Source: Cantharellus purpuraceus
Lineage: Eukaryota > Basidiomycota > Agaricomycetes > Cantharellales > Hydnaceae
NCBI GenBank assembly: GCA_025174535.1
Contig: JALBUN010000034.1
Coordinates: forward strand, 1,200,001 to 1,264,000
Reading direction: 5' to 3'
Length of the DNA stretch: 64,000 nucleotides
Position 1 is the first letter of the stretch; every line of letters begins with the position of its first letter. The notes beneath the pieces were generated by a model, which had not been told where the DNA came from, made no database searches, and was given only the letters and a program-made list of their open reading frames with translations. The translations under genes were made by a program, and so were the position numbers. Of this stretch, positions 20,963-33,359 are shown piece by piece.

Positions 20963-22883
20963 TCATCCAACTCAATCTTGAGATCATATGGTCAGTGTTC
21001 TGCCAGTGAGTCGGCTTTAGACTTGCTGAACACGTCAGCAAACTCGTGATACTCCTTAGGAACCATAGATAGGTCTGGTGGAGTTGATCAAGTAGAACAG
21101 GTGGCAAGGAGCATTGGATCGGAGAGGTGAACCTGGAACATTTGTGAGCCATCCAGTTTGCTTAGTCTGGCGAAGACCATAGCGTCCACCATTGATATAG
21201 ATGGAGGGGTAGGTGGAGTATCTATCAGAGCAGAGTCAGTGGAGGTGGAAGATAATTTCACACCTATAGTTGCTGGTGACATCAGGGATGACACAGCCTG
21301 CACTGGAGAATGGAATGTGATATGGCCCAATGCCCAGTCAATCAATGGATTGTAGCGGGTGAGCCAATTATGTCTGAGAATCACAGAACAGCTGGAGTCA
21401 ATTGGGGTAACATAGAATGTAAGGTTCTGGATTTCTCTGACAGAAAAATAGATAGACAGATCTATAGCTTGTGAAATAACAGCATTAGTAGTGCCATCAA
21501 ATAATCGGAGCGATATCAGAGTTATGGTGTATGTATGGAGCTTATGTAAGTTGGAAAAAACAGAATCAAGGAAACAGTGAGTAGAACTGGAGTCAATCAA
21601 TGGTTGGATAGCAGTATTGGGAATGGAGTCGGAGTAGATGAGGAGGGTAAGAGAATCAGAGTGGGAAAGAGTGGATGCATTCAGGTGGACCTCATCTGTT
21701 GTATGGGGAGTACCAATGCAGCCCTCAGCCTATATGGAGGCTAGAGGACTGCTTACTATTTTTTTTGGTCCGTCGCCTTGGTGTCAGACTTGTCCATTGT
21801 GGCATTGGTGGCACAGCCCTTTGCTTTTGCTGTGGATGAGGTCACCTTGTTGCAATCCTTGGCTTGGCAGAACAGACAGAGGTTGTTGTTCATGTGGCAC
21901 TGGTGTTCCTGTTGGGTAAGTTTGCCATCCTTTCCCAGCTTGGTGGAGAGGTCTGGAGTGCTCTTGTGAGCTCCGGAGTTGTTGCTGGTGCTGGAGTTGT
22001 TCTGACTGGAACCAGAGGCAGTGGTGTTACCAGTGTTTGATTTCTGGCCAGAGTTGGTAGTGGTCTTCTTATCGGACCCCTTGTTGGATTTTGGGGTCTT
22101 GTCCAACAATTTGTCCAATTTGTTGTTAGCCAAATTTTCATGGGAGACCTTGGATTGATGTTCCCAATAACAGGCGTCAATGGATTGGGTGAGCTTGCAA
22201 AGGTTAACCAAAGTATCTGGCTTACCAACGTGTGATATCTCATCCTTGATGTGGGATGGGAGACCAACGTAAAATTGGCATCGGAGTGCGGCATCACCCC
22301 ATTGGACTTTCAGGGCTACCTGCTGGAAACTCACAATGTATTTTGCAATCTTGTGATTTTCCTTCATCTGAAGTCAATCGAGTTTGTTCTTGGCATCGGC
22401 CTCAGGGTTGTAAGGACTGAAATTGGTCCAGAGTTCGGAGATGAAGTCAGAGTAGTCCTCTGACCATATCAGGTCATTGGAGTTGTCCATGAGTGCTGGC
22501 TTGAAGTAGTCCAGTGTGGTGCCCTTGAGATAGGACATGGCAAAGGTCACCTTTGCCCAATCAGATGTGAATGCATTGGGGTGGTCGCAGAAATTCAACC
22601 AGCATTGCATCAAGAATGGTTGGAGCTTGTGCAGATTGGAGCCATCAAATGGGTTGGGTTCCTGGACCTTGGTCTGGGACTTAGGAGCTTGTGGGGTACA
22701 GGTGCTGCTGGTGAGCAGGGAGATGGCTTGCACCAGATTCAGGGAGGGTGGAGTATCATCCTCCTCATTGACAGTCTCTAAGTGGCCTGTTGGTTCTTCA
22801 ACAACCTTGGGGATGGTGTTGATGCTGGGAGCAGGCACCTCGATGGTTCATGCACGTTTGGAATTGGCGGTGGATCGTGGCAT
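20963..22883 (-). pseudogene. GypA copy A3: gag and start of pol, truncated
   Basis: Right to left: gag N-terminus (start 22883), capsid block (22374-22838), and zinc-knuckle block (21756-22367). The knuckle block has lost the first part of the CCHC box (a gap around LFC/QAKDC). An A8 run precedes the gag stop (21759-21766). The protease region follows (21088-21600), and the copy breaks off at the start of RT at 20963. A frame break and a gap make it non-functional. Confidence 0.82.
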
Positions 22884-22915
22884 TGGTAGGAGTGAGTATG
22901 GCAGTTTGAATATAC

Positions 22916-23432
22916 TGTTACGCACTAGGTCCGATTGGGGGTCAGAGTTTGGGTCAGATTTGGGGCAGGAATCAAAGTGCATTGTGGGGGTCAGAATGGA
23001 CTTGGCTTCAGCTTATATGCTGCGCCCTCACTAATACCTGTGTCCAAGATTTCAGAGATGGAGTATGACTTAGACAGTTCAGATTGGACTTAGGAGCTAG
23101 GCATGATTCAATATTCAAGCTGGGGAATGAAGTCCCCAGTCGGGCAACTTAAATACATATTTGAAATCTAATAATAATTACTCCGGTGATGGGTCTCTGA
23201 GGCCAACGGCCTTATGTGAATATGTCCAAGTCCAACAGGGATGGATGTCTGGGTTCCTATGGTGATGCTGATGCATCAATCGGAACCAGAGGCAGATGAG
23301 TGAGATTGATGGTGACAATTGGACAGACTAAATGGAGATGTGATGGTTTCCAAATGGAGTATAGATTTCATGTGCATGGGGATCTGAGTGGATCGGATAG
23401 GGATCTGGGCATTAGTGAATATAGTCATAACA
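22916..23432 (-). repeat. GypA copy A3: 5' LTR
   Basis: This 517 bp LTR is complete at both ends and adjoins gag of A3. Confidence 0.88.
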
Positions 23433-23713
23433 TTTCTGTGTTGTACCCCATATCTGTCTTATTGACAAGTACTTTCTTGACAAGTCAAACTCCAGATCCT
23501 TGATCTAACTCCATACTCCAAACTCCAAAATATTGGACCAATGATCTGAGGGGGTGCAACACACAAGTTGAAGCCAAGTCCACTTGATCTGACTCAATAG
23601 TTAATGCTCCATTCTGTCTCCAGTTGAACTGGAACAGTAAAGTCCCCTCCCCTTCTTCACTAGCAGCCAAACTCCAGTTATTCCATTGAACCCCTAGTTT
23701 CCCAGCCCTTAAC
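23433..23713. other. Diverged LTR-like sequence
   Basis: Parts near 23550-23590 resemble the GypA LTR (the motif CACAAGTTGAAGCCAAGTCC), but the rest is too diverged to align by eye. It is probably a remnant of an older related LTR. Confidence 0.4.
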
Positions 23714-24607
23714 AAAGGAGGAAGAAGAAGAGGGATGGAGATGGAAGGAGGAAGAGGCAGAGGCAGAGCAAGCTTGCAAGGTCAAGGAGCTGGAGGCTGC
23801 AATGGAGGCCACAAGGTTGAAGGAAGTGGAGGAGCAGGTGCGCAAACTAGAGGCCACCATGGACATAGAGGAGGTGACCAGGCAGAGGTGACTAGTCACC
23901 CAGGGAGTCCAAGTGTGCCAATGCAGATGCAGACCCCTGAGGTCACCATCATTTCAATTACATGGATGGAGCCATCCTGTCTGACACCTGCTCCACTGGC
24001 ACACTCACCAGTGCATTTGCAGCCATGGCCATTGTTCACAGTGGATGCAGCTGAAGAGGATGATGCAGTGGAGGTGGAGAAGGAAGAGATGGAGGCAGAT
24101 CCAGATCTGGATGCAGATCAGGATATGGATGCAGAGCCAGAGGTGGACACAGAGCCCAACCCACTCTCAAACCACTATGAAGAAATGCCCTGGGTGGAGG
24201 CAGTTGAAGACTGTAGACATGGGGAGTTATATGCCACTATGATGAAGAAGAACCTCATGGTTGTGGTCTTCTCATCAAAGGCATATCCAAGTGAGGCTAC
24301 AGCAAAGCACAAAGAGGAGTGGGGAGTGATATGGTGTAAGGTGGAAGACCAGTTAATAGTGACTTGTAAAAAGGAGTCACATGTTGCCAGGTCAGTGGTC
24401 AAGCTTCATAAGCACAAGATGGAGACAGCTGTGGCAGAGCAACAGGACAAGGAGGGGGAGAGGGAGAATATGGAGGCTGCATCGAAAAGGAGTGGACCAC
24501 CCAAGACTCCAGCTCTGGCAGAGCCATTTGGTGGGCCTGGCATCATATGGAACTTGTGTCACAATGCAGGTGTTCAGTGTATATGGCCCACTGGCCCAAC
24601 CTGGTGA
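23714..24607 (+). pseudogene. GypA antisense gene, second copy (truncated)
   Basis: The coiled-coil part (KEEEEEGWRWKEEE, KVKELEAAMEATRLKEVEEQ) is out of frame with the rest. The second half is open: an acidic stretch of EADPD-type repeats, the NHYEEMPWVEAVE block, the AEQQDKEGERE helix, and the first cysteine triplet C-x2-C-x6-C (CHNAGVQC). It stops shortly after CIWPTGPTW. The second cysteine triplet is absent, and flanking sequence plus a GypA LTR follow. It is homologous block by block to the gene at 50672-52420. Confidence 0.78.
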
Positions 24608-24620
24608 CTTCAATTGAAGC

Positions 24621-25514
24621 TGTTATGATAACACCCAGATCCCCGTCCAATCCACTCAGATCCCCATGCATATGAAATCTATACTCCATTTGGAAACCAT
24701 CACGTCTCCATGTATCTGTCTGATTGTCACCGCAGATCTCGCCCATCCATCTCCAGTTCCGATTGATGCATCAGCATCACCATAGGAACCTGGACATCCA
24801 TCCCCATCAGACTCAGACATACTCATGTAAGGCCATCGGCCTTGGAGACCCATCACTGGAGTAATTATTATTAGATTTCAAATATGTATTTAAGTTGCCC
24901 GACTGGGGACTTCATTCCCCAGTTCGAATATCAAATCATGCCTAGCTCCTAAGTCCAATCCTAACTCTCTAAGTCGTACTCCATCTCCAAAATCTCAGAC
25001 ACCGGTATGAGGGCGCAGCACATAAGCTGAAGCCAAGTCCGTTCTGACCCCCACAACATACCCTGACTCCCTGTCAGGGTTCAAATAAGTCATATTCTAT
25101 TTTTAGTATTTTCTCTTGACACCCCTATCAGCGCAGCCTGTCAGGGTGCGTCTCCCCTATTTCATTGCCCCTATCACTTCCCCTATCCTTCCTCCCTTAT
25201 CTTGGTTCTCCTATCCGTCTCCATCATTTAGTATAAAGACTCGCCTTGGTGCAGTGTGATCCCCTCAGCTTGATCTCTGAGGATATCCGCTGTACCAGGT
25301 AAGTCCCATGTATTTATCAGAAACAGCTGTATAGACTGAGGATATCCGCTGTACCAGCTGGCATTATTTCTTATCGGCTCTCACTTATTGAGTATCTTGT
25401 TGTTGTGGCCTCGTCAGCAGCGTCGCCCTCACACTCCCTCTCCGACTCCAACCAAACCTCCAACCCGACCTCCAACCCAATCTCTGACCCCCGATTCAAA
25501 CCTAGTGTGTAACA
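24621..25514 (+). repeat. GypA LTR, plus orientation, interrupted by LTR-D
   Basis: The LTR starts TGTTATGATAACA with about ten bases deleted just after the start, and ends GTGTAACA. LTR-D is inserted at 25072-25433. Confidence 0.85.
25072..25433 (+). mobile_element. Solo LTR-D
   Basis: This is a 362 bp LTR starting TGTCAGGGTTCAAA and ending GCCCTCACA, with the target duplication CTCCC (25067-25071 and 25434-25438). It contains a TATA-like TAGTATAAAGA near 25231 and two copies of a GGATATCCGCTGTACCAG motif. Confidence 0.9.
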
Positions 25515-25588
25515 GAAGCCCCCATTAGTGTGACTTAAATACATATTTGAAATCTGATAATATTTACTCTGGTGATGGATCTCCAAGG
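25515..25588 (-). repeat. GypA LTR fragment
   Basis: This is a short piece of LTR between two larger LTRs, truncated on both sides. Confidence 0.65.
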
Positions 25589-26104
25589 TGTTACACACTA
25601 GGTCCGATTGGGGGTCAGAGTGACGGTCGGAGTCAGAGTGGGAATCAGGGTGTGTTGTGGGGGTTGGAACAGACTTGGCTTCAGCTTATATGCTGTGCCC
25701 TCACTAATACCGGTGTCTGAGATTTCAGAGACAGAGTATGACTTAGATAGTTAGGATTGGACTTAGGAACTAGGCGTGATTCGATATTCGAACTGGGGAA
25801 TGAAGTCCCCAGTCAGGCAACTTAAATACATATTTGAAATCTGATAATAATTACTCCAGTGATGGGTCTCCGAGGCTGATGGCCTTACATGAGTATGTCT
25901 GAGTCCAATGGGGATGGATGTCTGGGTTCCTATGGTGATGCTGATGCATCAATCAGAACTGGAGACGGATGGGTGAGATCTGCGGTGACAATCAGACAGA
26001 TAAATGGAGACGTGATGGTTTCCAAATGGAGTATAGATTTCGTGTGCATGGGGATCTGAGTGGATCGGATGGGGATCTGGGTGTTAATGAATATAGTCAT
26101 AACA
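25589..26104 (-). repeat. GypA LTR (3' LTR of a truncated copy)
   Basis: This 516 bp LTR has complete ends. The sequence to its right is the 3' end of the GypA internal region with the antisense gene, so this is the 3' LTR of a minus-strand copy. The flanking 5-mers do not match. Confidence 0.85.
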
Positions 26105-26245
26105 GTATCTCCCCATTTAAGGCCAAGCCCCTGAGGCCTCATGTCCATGGATTGAATAGGTGAGATGGTTGGGCACAGTTGGAGTTATACTGGGGGTCTG
26201 GAGACATATAAAAGGAGGGGCATGTTTGAGGTCTTATCCTCAACA

Positions 26246-27343
26246 ATGTCAAACCCTTTAGCAAACATGAGCGTGCTGAGCTTGAGCAGTTGCTCTTGGC
26301 CCGACAGAAGGAAGAAGAAGAGGAGCGGAGACGGAAGGAGGAGGAGGAGGTGGAACAGAGACGGAAGGAGGAGGAGGAGGTGGAATGGAGATGGAAGGAG
26401 GAGGAGGAGGAGTGGAGATGGAAGGAGGAGGAACAGGAACAGAGATGGAAGGAGGAGGCAGAGGCGGAACGGAGACAGAAGGAGGAGGCAGAGGTGGAAC
26501 AGAGATGGAAGGAGGAGGCGGAGGTGGAATGGAGACAGAAGGAGGAAGAAGTGAAGGCTGAGCGAGCACGTGGGGTCAAGGAGCTTGTGGCTGCAATGGA
26601 GGCCATGAGGCTGAAGGAAGTGGAAGAGCAGGTGCATGAGCTAGAAGCTGCCATGGAGGTAGAGGAGGAGGTGACCGGGGCAGGGGCAACTAGTCACCCA
26701 GGGAGTCCAAGTGTGCCAATACAGGCAGGAACCCCTGAGGTCACCATTGTCTTGATCACATGGACGGAGTTGACCCATCCAACAACTGTCCCTCTGGTAG
26801 GCTCGCCGTTGTGTCTGCAACCATGGCCGTTATTTGCGGTGGGTGTGGCTGAAGAAGATGGATGACGCAGCAGAGGTGGAGAGGGCAGAGGTGGAGAGGG
26901 CAGAGGTGGAGGCGGATCCTGATGCCAATATGGAGCTCAACACAAATGCAGAGCCTGAGGTGGGTGTGGATGTCGGGATGGATATGGAGCCAGATCTGAC
27001 CTCAAATTGCTATGAGGAGATGGCTTGGGTAGTCACGGTCAAAGCTTGCAAAAGGGCGGAGCTCTATGCTGCTACCACCAAGAAGAACCTCAAGGTTGCG
27101 GTTTTTTCATTGAAGGCACACCTGAGTGCTGATATGGAAAAGCAGGAGGCAGATTGGAGGGTCATATGCACAAGATGGAGAAGGTGGCGGCGGAACAGCA
27201 GGACAAGGAGGAGGAGAGGGAGCACTTGGAGGCCACATTGAGAAGGAGTGGACTACCCAAGGCTCTGGCTCTGATGGAGCCATTCAGTGGGCCCGGTGTA
27301 ATTTGCAACTTGTGTCGTGACGCAGGTGTGGAGTGTGTATGGC
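26246..27343 (+). pseudogene. GypA antisense gene, third copy (frameshifted, truncated)
   Basis: A TATA box (26206-26215) precedes the start codon. One G is missing soon after the start (AGCGTGCTGAGC against AGTGTGGCTGAG), so the natural frame breaks. The long coiled-coil repeat (R/W-KEEEE units) is open again from 26290. Two more frame breaks follow near 26850 and 27170. The copy ends inside the cysteine cluster (CNLCRDAGVECVW), where an LTR-D is inserted. All three main segments (coiled coil, acidic repeats, first cysteine triplet) are recognisable. Confidence 0.8.
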
Positions 27344-27686
27344 TGTGAGGGCTATGCTGAATGATGAGGCCACAACAACAAGATACTCAATAGATGAGAG
27401 CTGATAAGAGATAATCCCAGCTGGTACAGTGGATATCCTCAGTCTATACACTTGTCACTGATAAATACATGGGACTCACCTGGTACAGCGGATATCCTCA
27501 GAGATCAAGCTGAGGAAACCGTGCTGCACCAGGCAAGTTCTTTGTACTAGATGACACAAGGAATAGGGGAACCAAGATAGGGGAACAATAGGGGAGAGAT
27601 AGGAGAGCACACCCTAACAGGCTGTGCTGATAGGGGCAATAAGAAAGGTACTAAAAATAGAAACTGAGTCATATGAACCCTGACAT
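27344..27686 (-). repeat. LTR-D, 3' LTR of a partial element
   Basis: This LTR has the same ends as the solo LTR-Ds but no matching target duplication. On the minus strand it is directly preceded by a purine tract, GAGAGGGGGGTGA, which is typical of the site where plus-strand synthesis starts. Confidence 0.75.
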
Positions 27687-28467
27687 CACCCCCCTCTCAA
27701 TGCATGTCATCTCGATATGCACCATTGTCCTATCCATCTCAGCAGAGACATACCGCAAAGCACTCTACAAGGTGCTCCCTCACTTTTTGCCAGAGTTGAG
27801 TCCATGAAGAGTCTTGACACTGGTTGTTCTCTTCCCTGAGATAAAGTGGGATGGTAAACTTGGATTCATCTGCCTTAAAGACTGCTCCTAACACCATCTC
27901 TCCTGCCCTATAGGTGACCCTGCCAGCGAGCCCTTGAAACATGTATGGTATATCAGAGCCATTGATAAATATGGGTCCCCGATGTAGTATGTTTGGCGCC
28001 TTGAGGATGCCCCTTCACACCAAAGGCAGAATCGAGCTGGTGGGGGTGGGGATGGGAGGTTGTAATCCTCTATGGCACATGCAGTATCCCTTGAATCAAT
28101 GGTCCAGTTGGATGATGGGGAAGAGGGAATTGGGTGTAGGAGGATAGTGTCAGGCTGGTAGGGCATGGTGAGAATATGGATAGTGAACGACAGTGGGTTT
28201 ACTGAGGAAGAGAGGAAGCAGTTGACTTGATTTATATATGGTTGGCAAGGTGTTGATATGGATAGGGTTGGTGAGCGCTAAGCTTAACTGTGCCTATTCT
28301 GTGACTTTGAACCATGTCCATTACCATGTGCTGGGGTCCTCCCTACTGTCCAATCAAAGAGGACTTGTTTGGGAGGTTCTGTAAAGTTTTTGAGGGGTTG
28401 GAAAGGAAGAGTTGCATAGGTGGCAGCTGAAATACACCTTGGAGCTTCAGGATTCTCCTTGTGGAAG
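27687..28467 (-). mobile_element. Internal fragment of the LTR-D element
   Basis: This 780 bp lies upstream of the LTR-D 3' LTR and is not GypA, B or C. Two overlapping minus-strand reading frames (28166-27888 and 27942-27739) are open for 92 and 67 codons. I could not assign them to a known domain. They probably represent the tail of the LTR-D pol or a 3' ORF. Confidence 0.45.
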
Positions 28468-29204
28468 TGTTATGACTATATTCATTAATGCCCAGATCCC
28501 CATCCAATCCACTCAGATCCCCATGCATATGAAATCTATACTCCATTTGGGAACCATCACGTCTCCATTTATCTGTCTGATTGTCACTGCCAAATCTCGC
28601 CCATCCATGTCCAGTTCCGATTGATGCATCAGCATCACCATAGGAACCCAGACATCTATCCCCGTTGGACTTGGACATACTCATGTAAGGCCTTGGAGAC
28701 CCATCACCGGAGTAATTATTATTAGATTTCAAATATGTATTTAAGTTGCCTGACTGGGGACTTCATTCCCCAGTTTGAATATCGAATCACGCCTAGTTCC
28801 TGAGTCCAATCCTAACTCTCTAAGTCGTACTCTGACTCTGAAATCTCAGACACCGGTATTAGTGAGGGTGCAGCACATAAGCTGAAGCCAAGTCCGTTCT
28901 GACCCCCATGATGTACCTGACTCCTTCTCCTTCTCCGACCAGACCTCCAACCCAATCTCTGACCAAACCTCCAACCCAATCTCCGACCAAACCTCCAACC
29001 CAATCTCTGACCAAACCTCCAACCCAATCTCTGACCAGACCTCCAACCCAATCTCCGACCAAACCTCCAACCCAATCTCCGACCAAACCTCCAACCCAAT
29101 CTCCGACCAAACCTCCAACCTAATCTCCGACCAAACCTCCAGCCCAATCTCCGACCAAACCTCCAACCCAATCTCCAACCCCGATTTGGACCTAGTGCAT
29201 AACA
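28468..29204 (+). repeat. GypA copy A4: 5' LTR with expanded repeat
   Basis: This 737 bp LTR is complete at both ends. The excess length is a tandem array (28936-29170) at the same place as the A1 minisatellite. The hairpin CTGGGGA/TCCCCAG is at 28754-28773. Confidence 0.9.
28936..29170. repeat. 24 bp minisatellite in the A4 LTR
   Basis: About ten units alternate two diverged 12-mers (CCAACCCAATCT and CCGACCAAACCT). It is an independent expansion from the A1 array, with a different higher-order unit. Confidence 0.9.
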
Positions 29205-29236
29205 GTATATTCAAACTGCCATACTCACTCCTACCA

Positions 29237-31598
29237 ATGCCACAATCCACCGCCAATTCCAAATGCGCACGAACCGTCAAAGTGCCCACTCCCAGCATCA
29301 ACACCATCCCTGAGGTCATCGAAGAACTGACAGACCACATAGAGGCCATCAATGAAGAGGACGACACCCCTCCTTCCCCAAATCTGGCGCAAGCCATCTC
29401 CCTGCTCGCCAGCAGCATCCGTACACCACAAGTTGCTAAGTCCCAGACCAAGGTCCGGGAACCTGACCCATTCAATGGTTCCGATCTGCGCAAGCTCCAG
29501 CCATTCTTGGTGCAATGCCAGTTGAACTTCCATGACCGCCCCGACGTGTTCACATCTCATCAGGTGAAGGTCACCTTCGCCATGTCCTATCTCAAGGGCA
29601 CCGCACTGGACTACTTTGAGCCAGTGCTCATGGATGACTCTGATGACCCGATATGGTCAGAAGACTACTCTGACTTCATCTCCAAACTTCAGACCAATTT
29701 TGGTCCTTACAACCCCGAGGCTGACACCAAGAATGAACTCAATTGACTTTGGATGAAGGAAAATCACAAAATCACAAAATACATTGTGAGTTTCCAGCAG
29801 CTAGCCCCGAACATCCAATGGGGCGATGCCACACTCCAACACCAATTTTACGTTGGACTCCCATCCCGCATCAAGGACAAGATATCACGCATTGGTAAGC
29901 CAGATACTTTGGTAAACCTTCACAAGCTCACCCAATCCATTGATGCCTGTTATTGGGAATGTCAATCTGAGGTCTCCCACAAAAATTTGGCTAACAACAA
30001 ATCGGACAAATCATTGGACAAGACCCAATGTCCAACAAGGGGTCCGATAAGAGGACCACCGCCAACTCAGGTCAGAAGTCAAACATGGGTAACACTGCCA
30101 CTTCTGGTTCTGGTCAGAATAACTCTGGAACCGGCAATAGCTCCGGAGCTCGCAAGAGTGCTCCAGACCTCTCCACCAAGCTGGGAAAGGATGGAAAACT
30201 TACCCAGCAGGAATGTCGCATGGACAACAACCTCTGCCTGTTCTGTGGAAAGCCTGGCCATCAAGCCAAGGATTGCAACAAGGCAACCTCGTCCGCAGCA
30301 AAGGCAAAGGGCCATGCCACCAATGCCACAACGGACAAGTCTGACACTAAAGTGACGGACCCAAAAAAATAGTAAGCAGTCCTATAGCCTCCATACAGGC
30401 TGAGGGCTGCATTGGTACTCCCCATACGACAAACAAGGTCCACCTGATGCATCCACTCTTTGCCACTCTGACTCCCTTACCCTCCTCATCTACTCCGACT
30501 CCATTCCCAATACCACTATCCAAGCATTAATTGACTCCAGTTCTACTCACTGTTTCCTTGATTCCTCTTTTTCCAATCTACATAAACTCCATACATACAC
30601 CATAACTCCAATATCACTCCAATTATTTGATGGCACTACTAATGCTGTTATTTCATGAGCTATAGATCTGTCTATCCGTTTTTCTGTTGGAGAAATCCAG
30701 AACCTTACATTCTATGTTACTCTGCTTGACTCCAGCTGTTCTGTGGTTCTCAGACATAATTGGCTTACCCGCTACAATCCATTGATTGACTGGGCATTGG
30801 GCCATATCACATTCCATTCCCCAGTACAGGCTGTGTCATCCCTGACGTCACCAGCAACTTTAGGTGTGAAACTATCTTCTGCCTCTGCTGACTCTGCTCC
30901 GATAGATACTCCATCTACCCCGCCGTTTATATCAATGGTGGATGCTATGGTCTTCACCAGACTAAGACGCTTGTTCAGAAATACAACAAATACGTATATA
31001 CAACCTATTTTCCTCAAATTTTATACAATACACTTCAATTCAAACTTATTTTCATATTTCAACATGATTCTCAAATTTTACACAATATACTAGATTAAAA
31101 CATATTGTGATATTTTGGCATAATTCTCAAAAATAATTGTTTTTTCCCCATTTAGTGGTGGCAACTCTCTTGAGGGAATATCCAAATATCATGGATCCTT
31201 TCTTATACAATACTTGTAACATAATTTGAACTATCTTTAATCCCCACCTGGTATTTGTATATCTAAATACCCTATATAATACCAATTATATTCATATATA
31301 CATTCCTATTATATCCATGTAAATAATTATGTTCATCTCAACCAAATATCTTATCTTTTAAAGTTTATTAAAATATAGAATATATGTTTATATTTATGAA
31401 AATTTCACACATCCGAAATCTTTTAAGATATCCAAATTGTAACTCCCTGGCTTTATGTATCATTGAAATCCTGATGTATATCTCCTATACATCAGAATAT
31501 TGTATACTGACATGATTCCGAACAAGCGTCTAAGCAAACTGGATGGCTCTCACATGTTCCAGGTTCACCTCTCCAATCTGATATTCCTCGCCGCCCAT
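29237..31598 (+). pseudogene. GypA copy A4: gag and protease, truncated
   Basis: Gag starts at 29237 (MPQSTANSK). Its capsid block is open to a TGA at 29744-29746, then open again from 29753. A frame break near 30025 precedes the zinc knuckle (CLFCGKPGHQAKDC). Gag ends at TAG 30370-30372, right after A7 (30363-30369). The protease region follows with a TGA near 30656. A MITE is inserted at 30966-31530. Copy A4 ends at 31598, where a GypC LTR begins. Confidence 0.85.
30966..31530. mobile_element. MITE, copy 1 (565 bp, TSD TAA)
   Basis: This is an AT-rich, non-coding element with terminal inverted repeats GACGCTTGTTC / GAACAAGCGTC. It is flanked by TAA on both sides (30963-30965 and 31531-31533). 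The empty site is visible in other GypA copies. A 3 bp TWA-type target duplication fits the PIF/Harbinger superfamily. Confidence 0.85.
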
Positions 31599-33008
31599 TG
31601 ACAAGCCAGGACGCATCGAGGACATATATCGAACCACTCTGACAGTCCAACTCCACCAGCATCTTTTTATATCAACTTTTAAATAGTGCCGCAACTCCCT
31701 CTCCACCTCAGTCTCTAATTCTAGCCATCAATCGTCACTTGTGTTTCATCGCCATCGATCATTGTCAGCCTTCTATTCACACAAATCCTTTCATCATCAT
31801 TCACATGGCTTCCCATTCTATTCCCCTCTCCAACATCACTTCTAATAATATGTCACACTGGTCTCTGGACACAGAGGACTATCAAAAATACGCCAAGCTC
31901 CATGGGCATGTTAAGCCACCTCCACGTGTCAAAATACTTCCAAAACTCTTTCAACGTCCAAGATCCCCACCATGTCTCTTATGCCATTGGCGATCCCATA
32001 TTCTTTCACAATTCCATTGAACCATATACATTCCTTGACATTTCACCTCTATATCGTAACACGGATAGAAGAGTCAAACGTGAGGTAGAATTTCAGTCGC
32101 CATCGCTGACCTATCCTCCCACTTCAATCCGACTCAGGTTACATCATGTCAGGCAAAGGGACCGAATACTCTTGGAATGGGATACCATATGGAGACGGAT
32201 CACTAAGACAATAAGGAGTATTTGTTGTGGATGCTGACTGAAGTCCTCATGTGACTCAGGGTCAATTTACCTTCAGAGCCGTAGAGAAGATGGTATTGGT
32301 GGACATTTCTATTGTTCTTTTATATGACTCACCCCTGTTTCATCTTTTAATTCATTCATATACAACTTACTCATCCTTGTTCTATTTTTGGTTCTTTTAT
32401 TACTCATCACCCCCTATTCTTACAAAGATTACCCCTATCTGTCGTTTCATTTCTCCATGATTTCCCCATTAGTAGTTCAACTTCACATGCTTCATCAGCT
32501 GGCTTGATCAGCATTTTTTGCATCATATTGCATCATTTGCTCCTCATATTGTGTTGTTGTGCCCTGGGGATTTGTATATAAAAGGGCGCTAGTTTTTGCC
32601 TTTGGAATCAATCAACAAGTTTTCAGCCAATGCTCTAAAGTCAAAGTCCACGCTCTAAGTCTATGCTCTACGCTCTACATCTACACTGAGGGAAAACACC
32701 TTGGTTCAACGATCAGATTTCCCTCCGCCACCGAGAGGTTGCTTCTCTTGAAACCAGCTTTCACGTACCTCCCAACCAGGGTCTGCATTGTCATCCAGTC
32801 ACAGAGCACGATCAGCCATCAGGACCGACCTTTTGCTCCCATCCCCATCCAACCACAGAGCACTATTCCACTTCCCTGTTACTAAGTGCTACCTCTACCC
32901 CTCGACCTGATTGATCTTTGGAGTGCTGAACAACTGCATTACACACCGCCTGTTTGCTAGGACCATTGTGCACAGGCTTATAGGATCTATTCCATAAGCA
33001 AACCGACA
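31599..33008 (+). mobile_element. GypC LTR with unmatched flanks
   Basis: This 1410 bp LTR has normal ends. Its left flank is GypA pol sequence in plus orientation, and its right flank is a GypA LTR in minus orientation lacking its first four bases. There is no target duplication. The LTR-encoded ORF is broken by a frameshift near 31975. Confidence 0.88.
31805..32237 (+). pseudogene. LTR-encoded 144-residue ORF, frameshifted
   Basis: The N-terminal 57 or so codons and the C-terminal part are recognisable, but three bases of a CTC repeat plus one further base are out of register near 31975, so the frame breaks. Confidence 0.6.
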
Positions 33009-33359
33009 ACGCACTAGGTCCGATTGGGAGTCAGAGATTGGGTCAGAGGTTTCATCAGAGTTGGAGTACATTGTGGGGGTATATGGGAACTGGTTTTCCC
33101 TTAAAAGATCTTGTTTAAAGTCCCAAAACTGTACAATTTCACTTCATGGCCTTAAAATATCAGCATATATGTGCTGCCTTCTCTTGATTCAGGGCCATTC
33201 AAATATTCTCTATTTTTTCATATTTTTTCAGGAATTTTCCATGCAGAAATGAGTCCACAACCTTGTTGTTCTGCTGGGTGAAGTTTTGGGACCCACATGG
33301 ACCCACAAACCTTTGCAGATGTCAGCAGCTTCAAAGTCAGCTGGAGTCACCCGGACAAC

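Noticed and set aside
30966..31530. Could the AT-rich block be mitochondrial DNA or a centromeric repeat?
   Set aside because: Matching inverted ends, a 3 bp duplication and a second copy of the same length at 47018 show that it is a transposable element.
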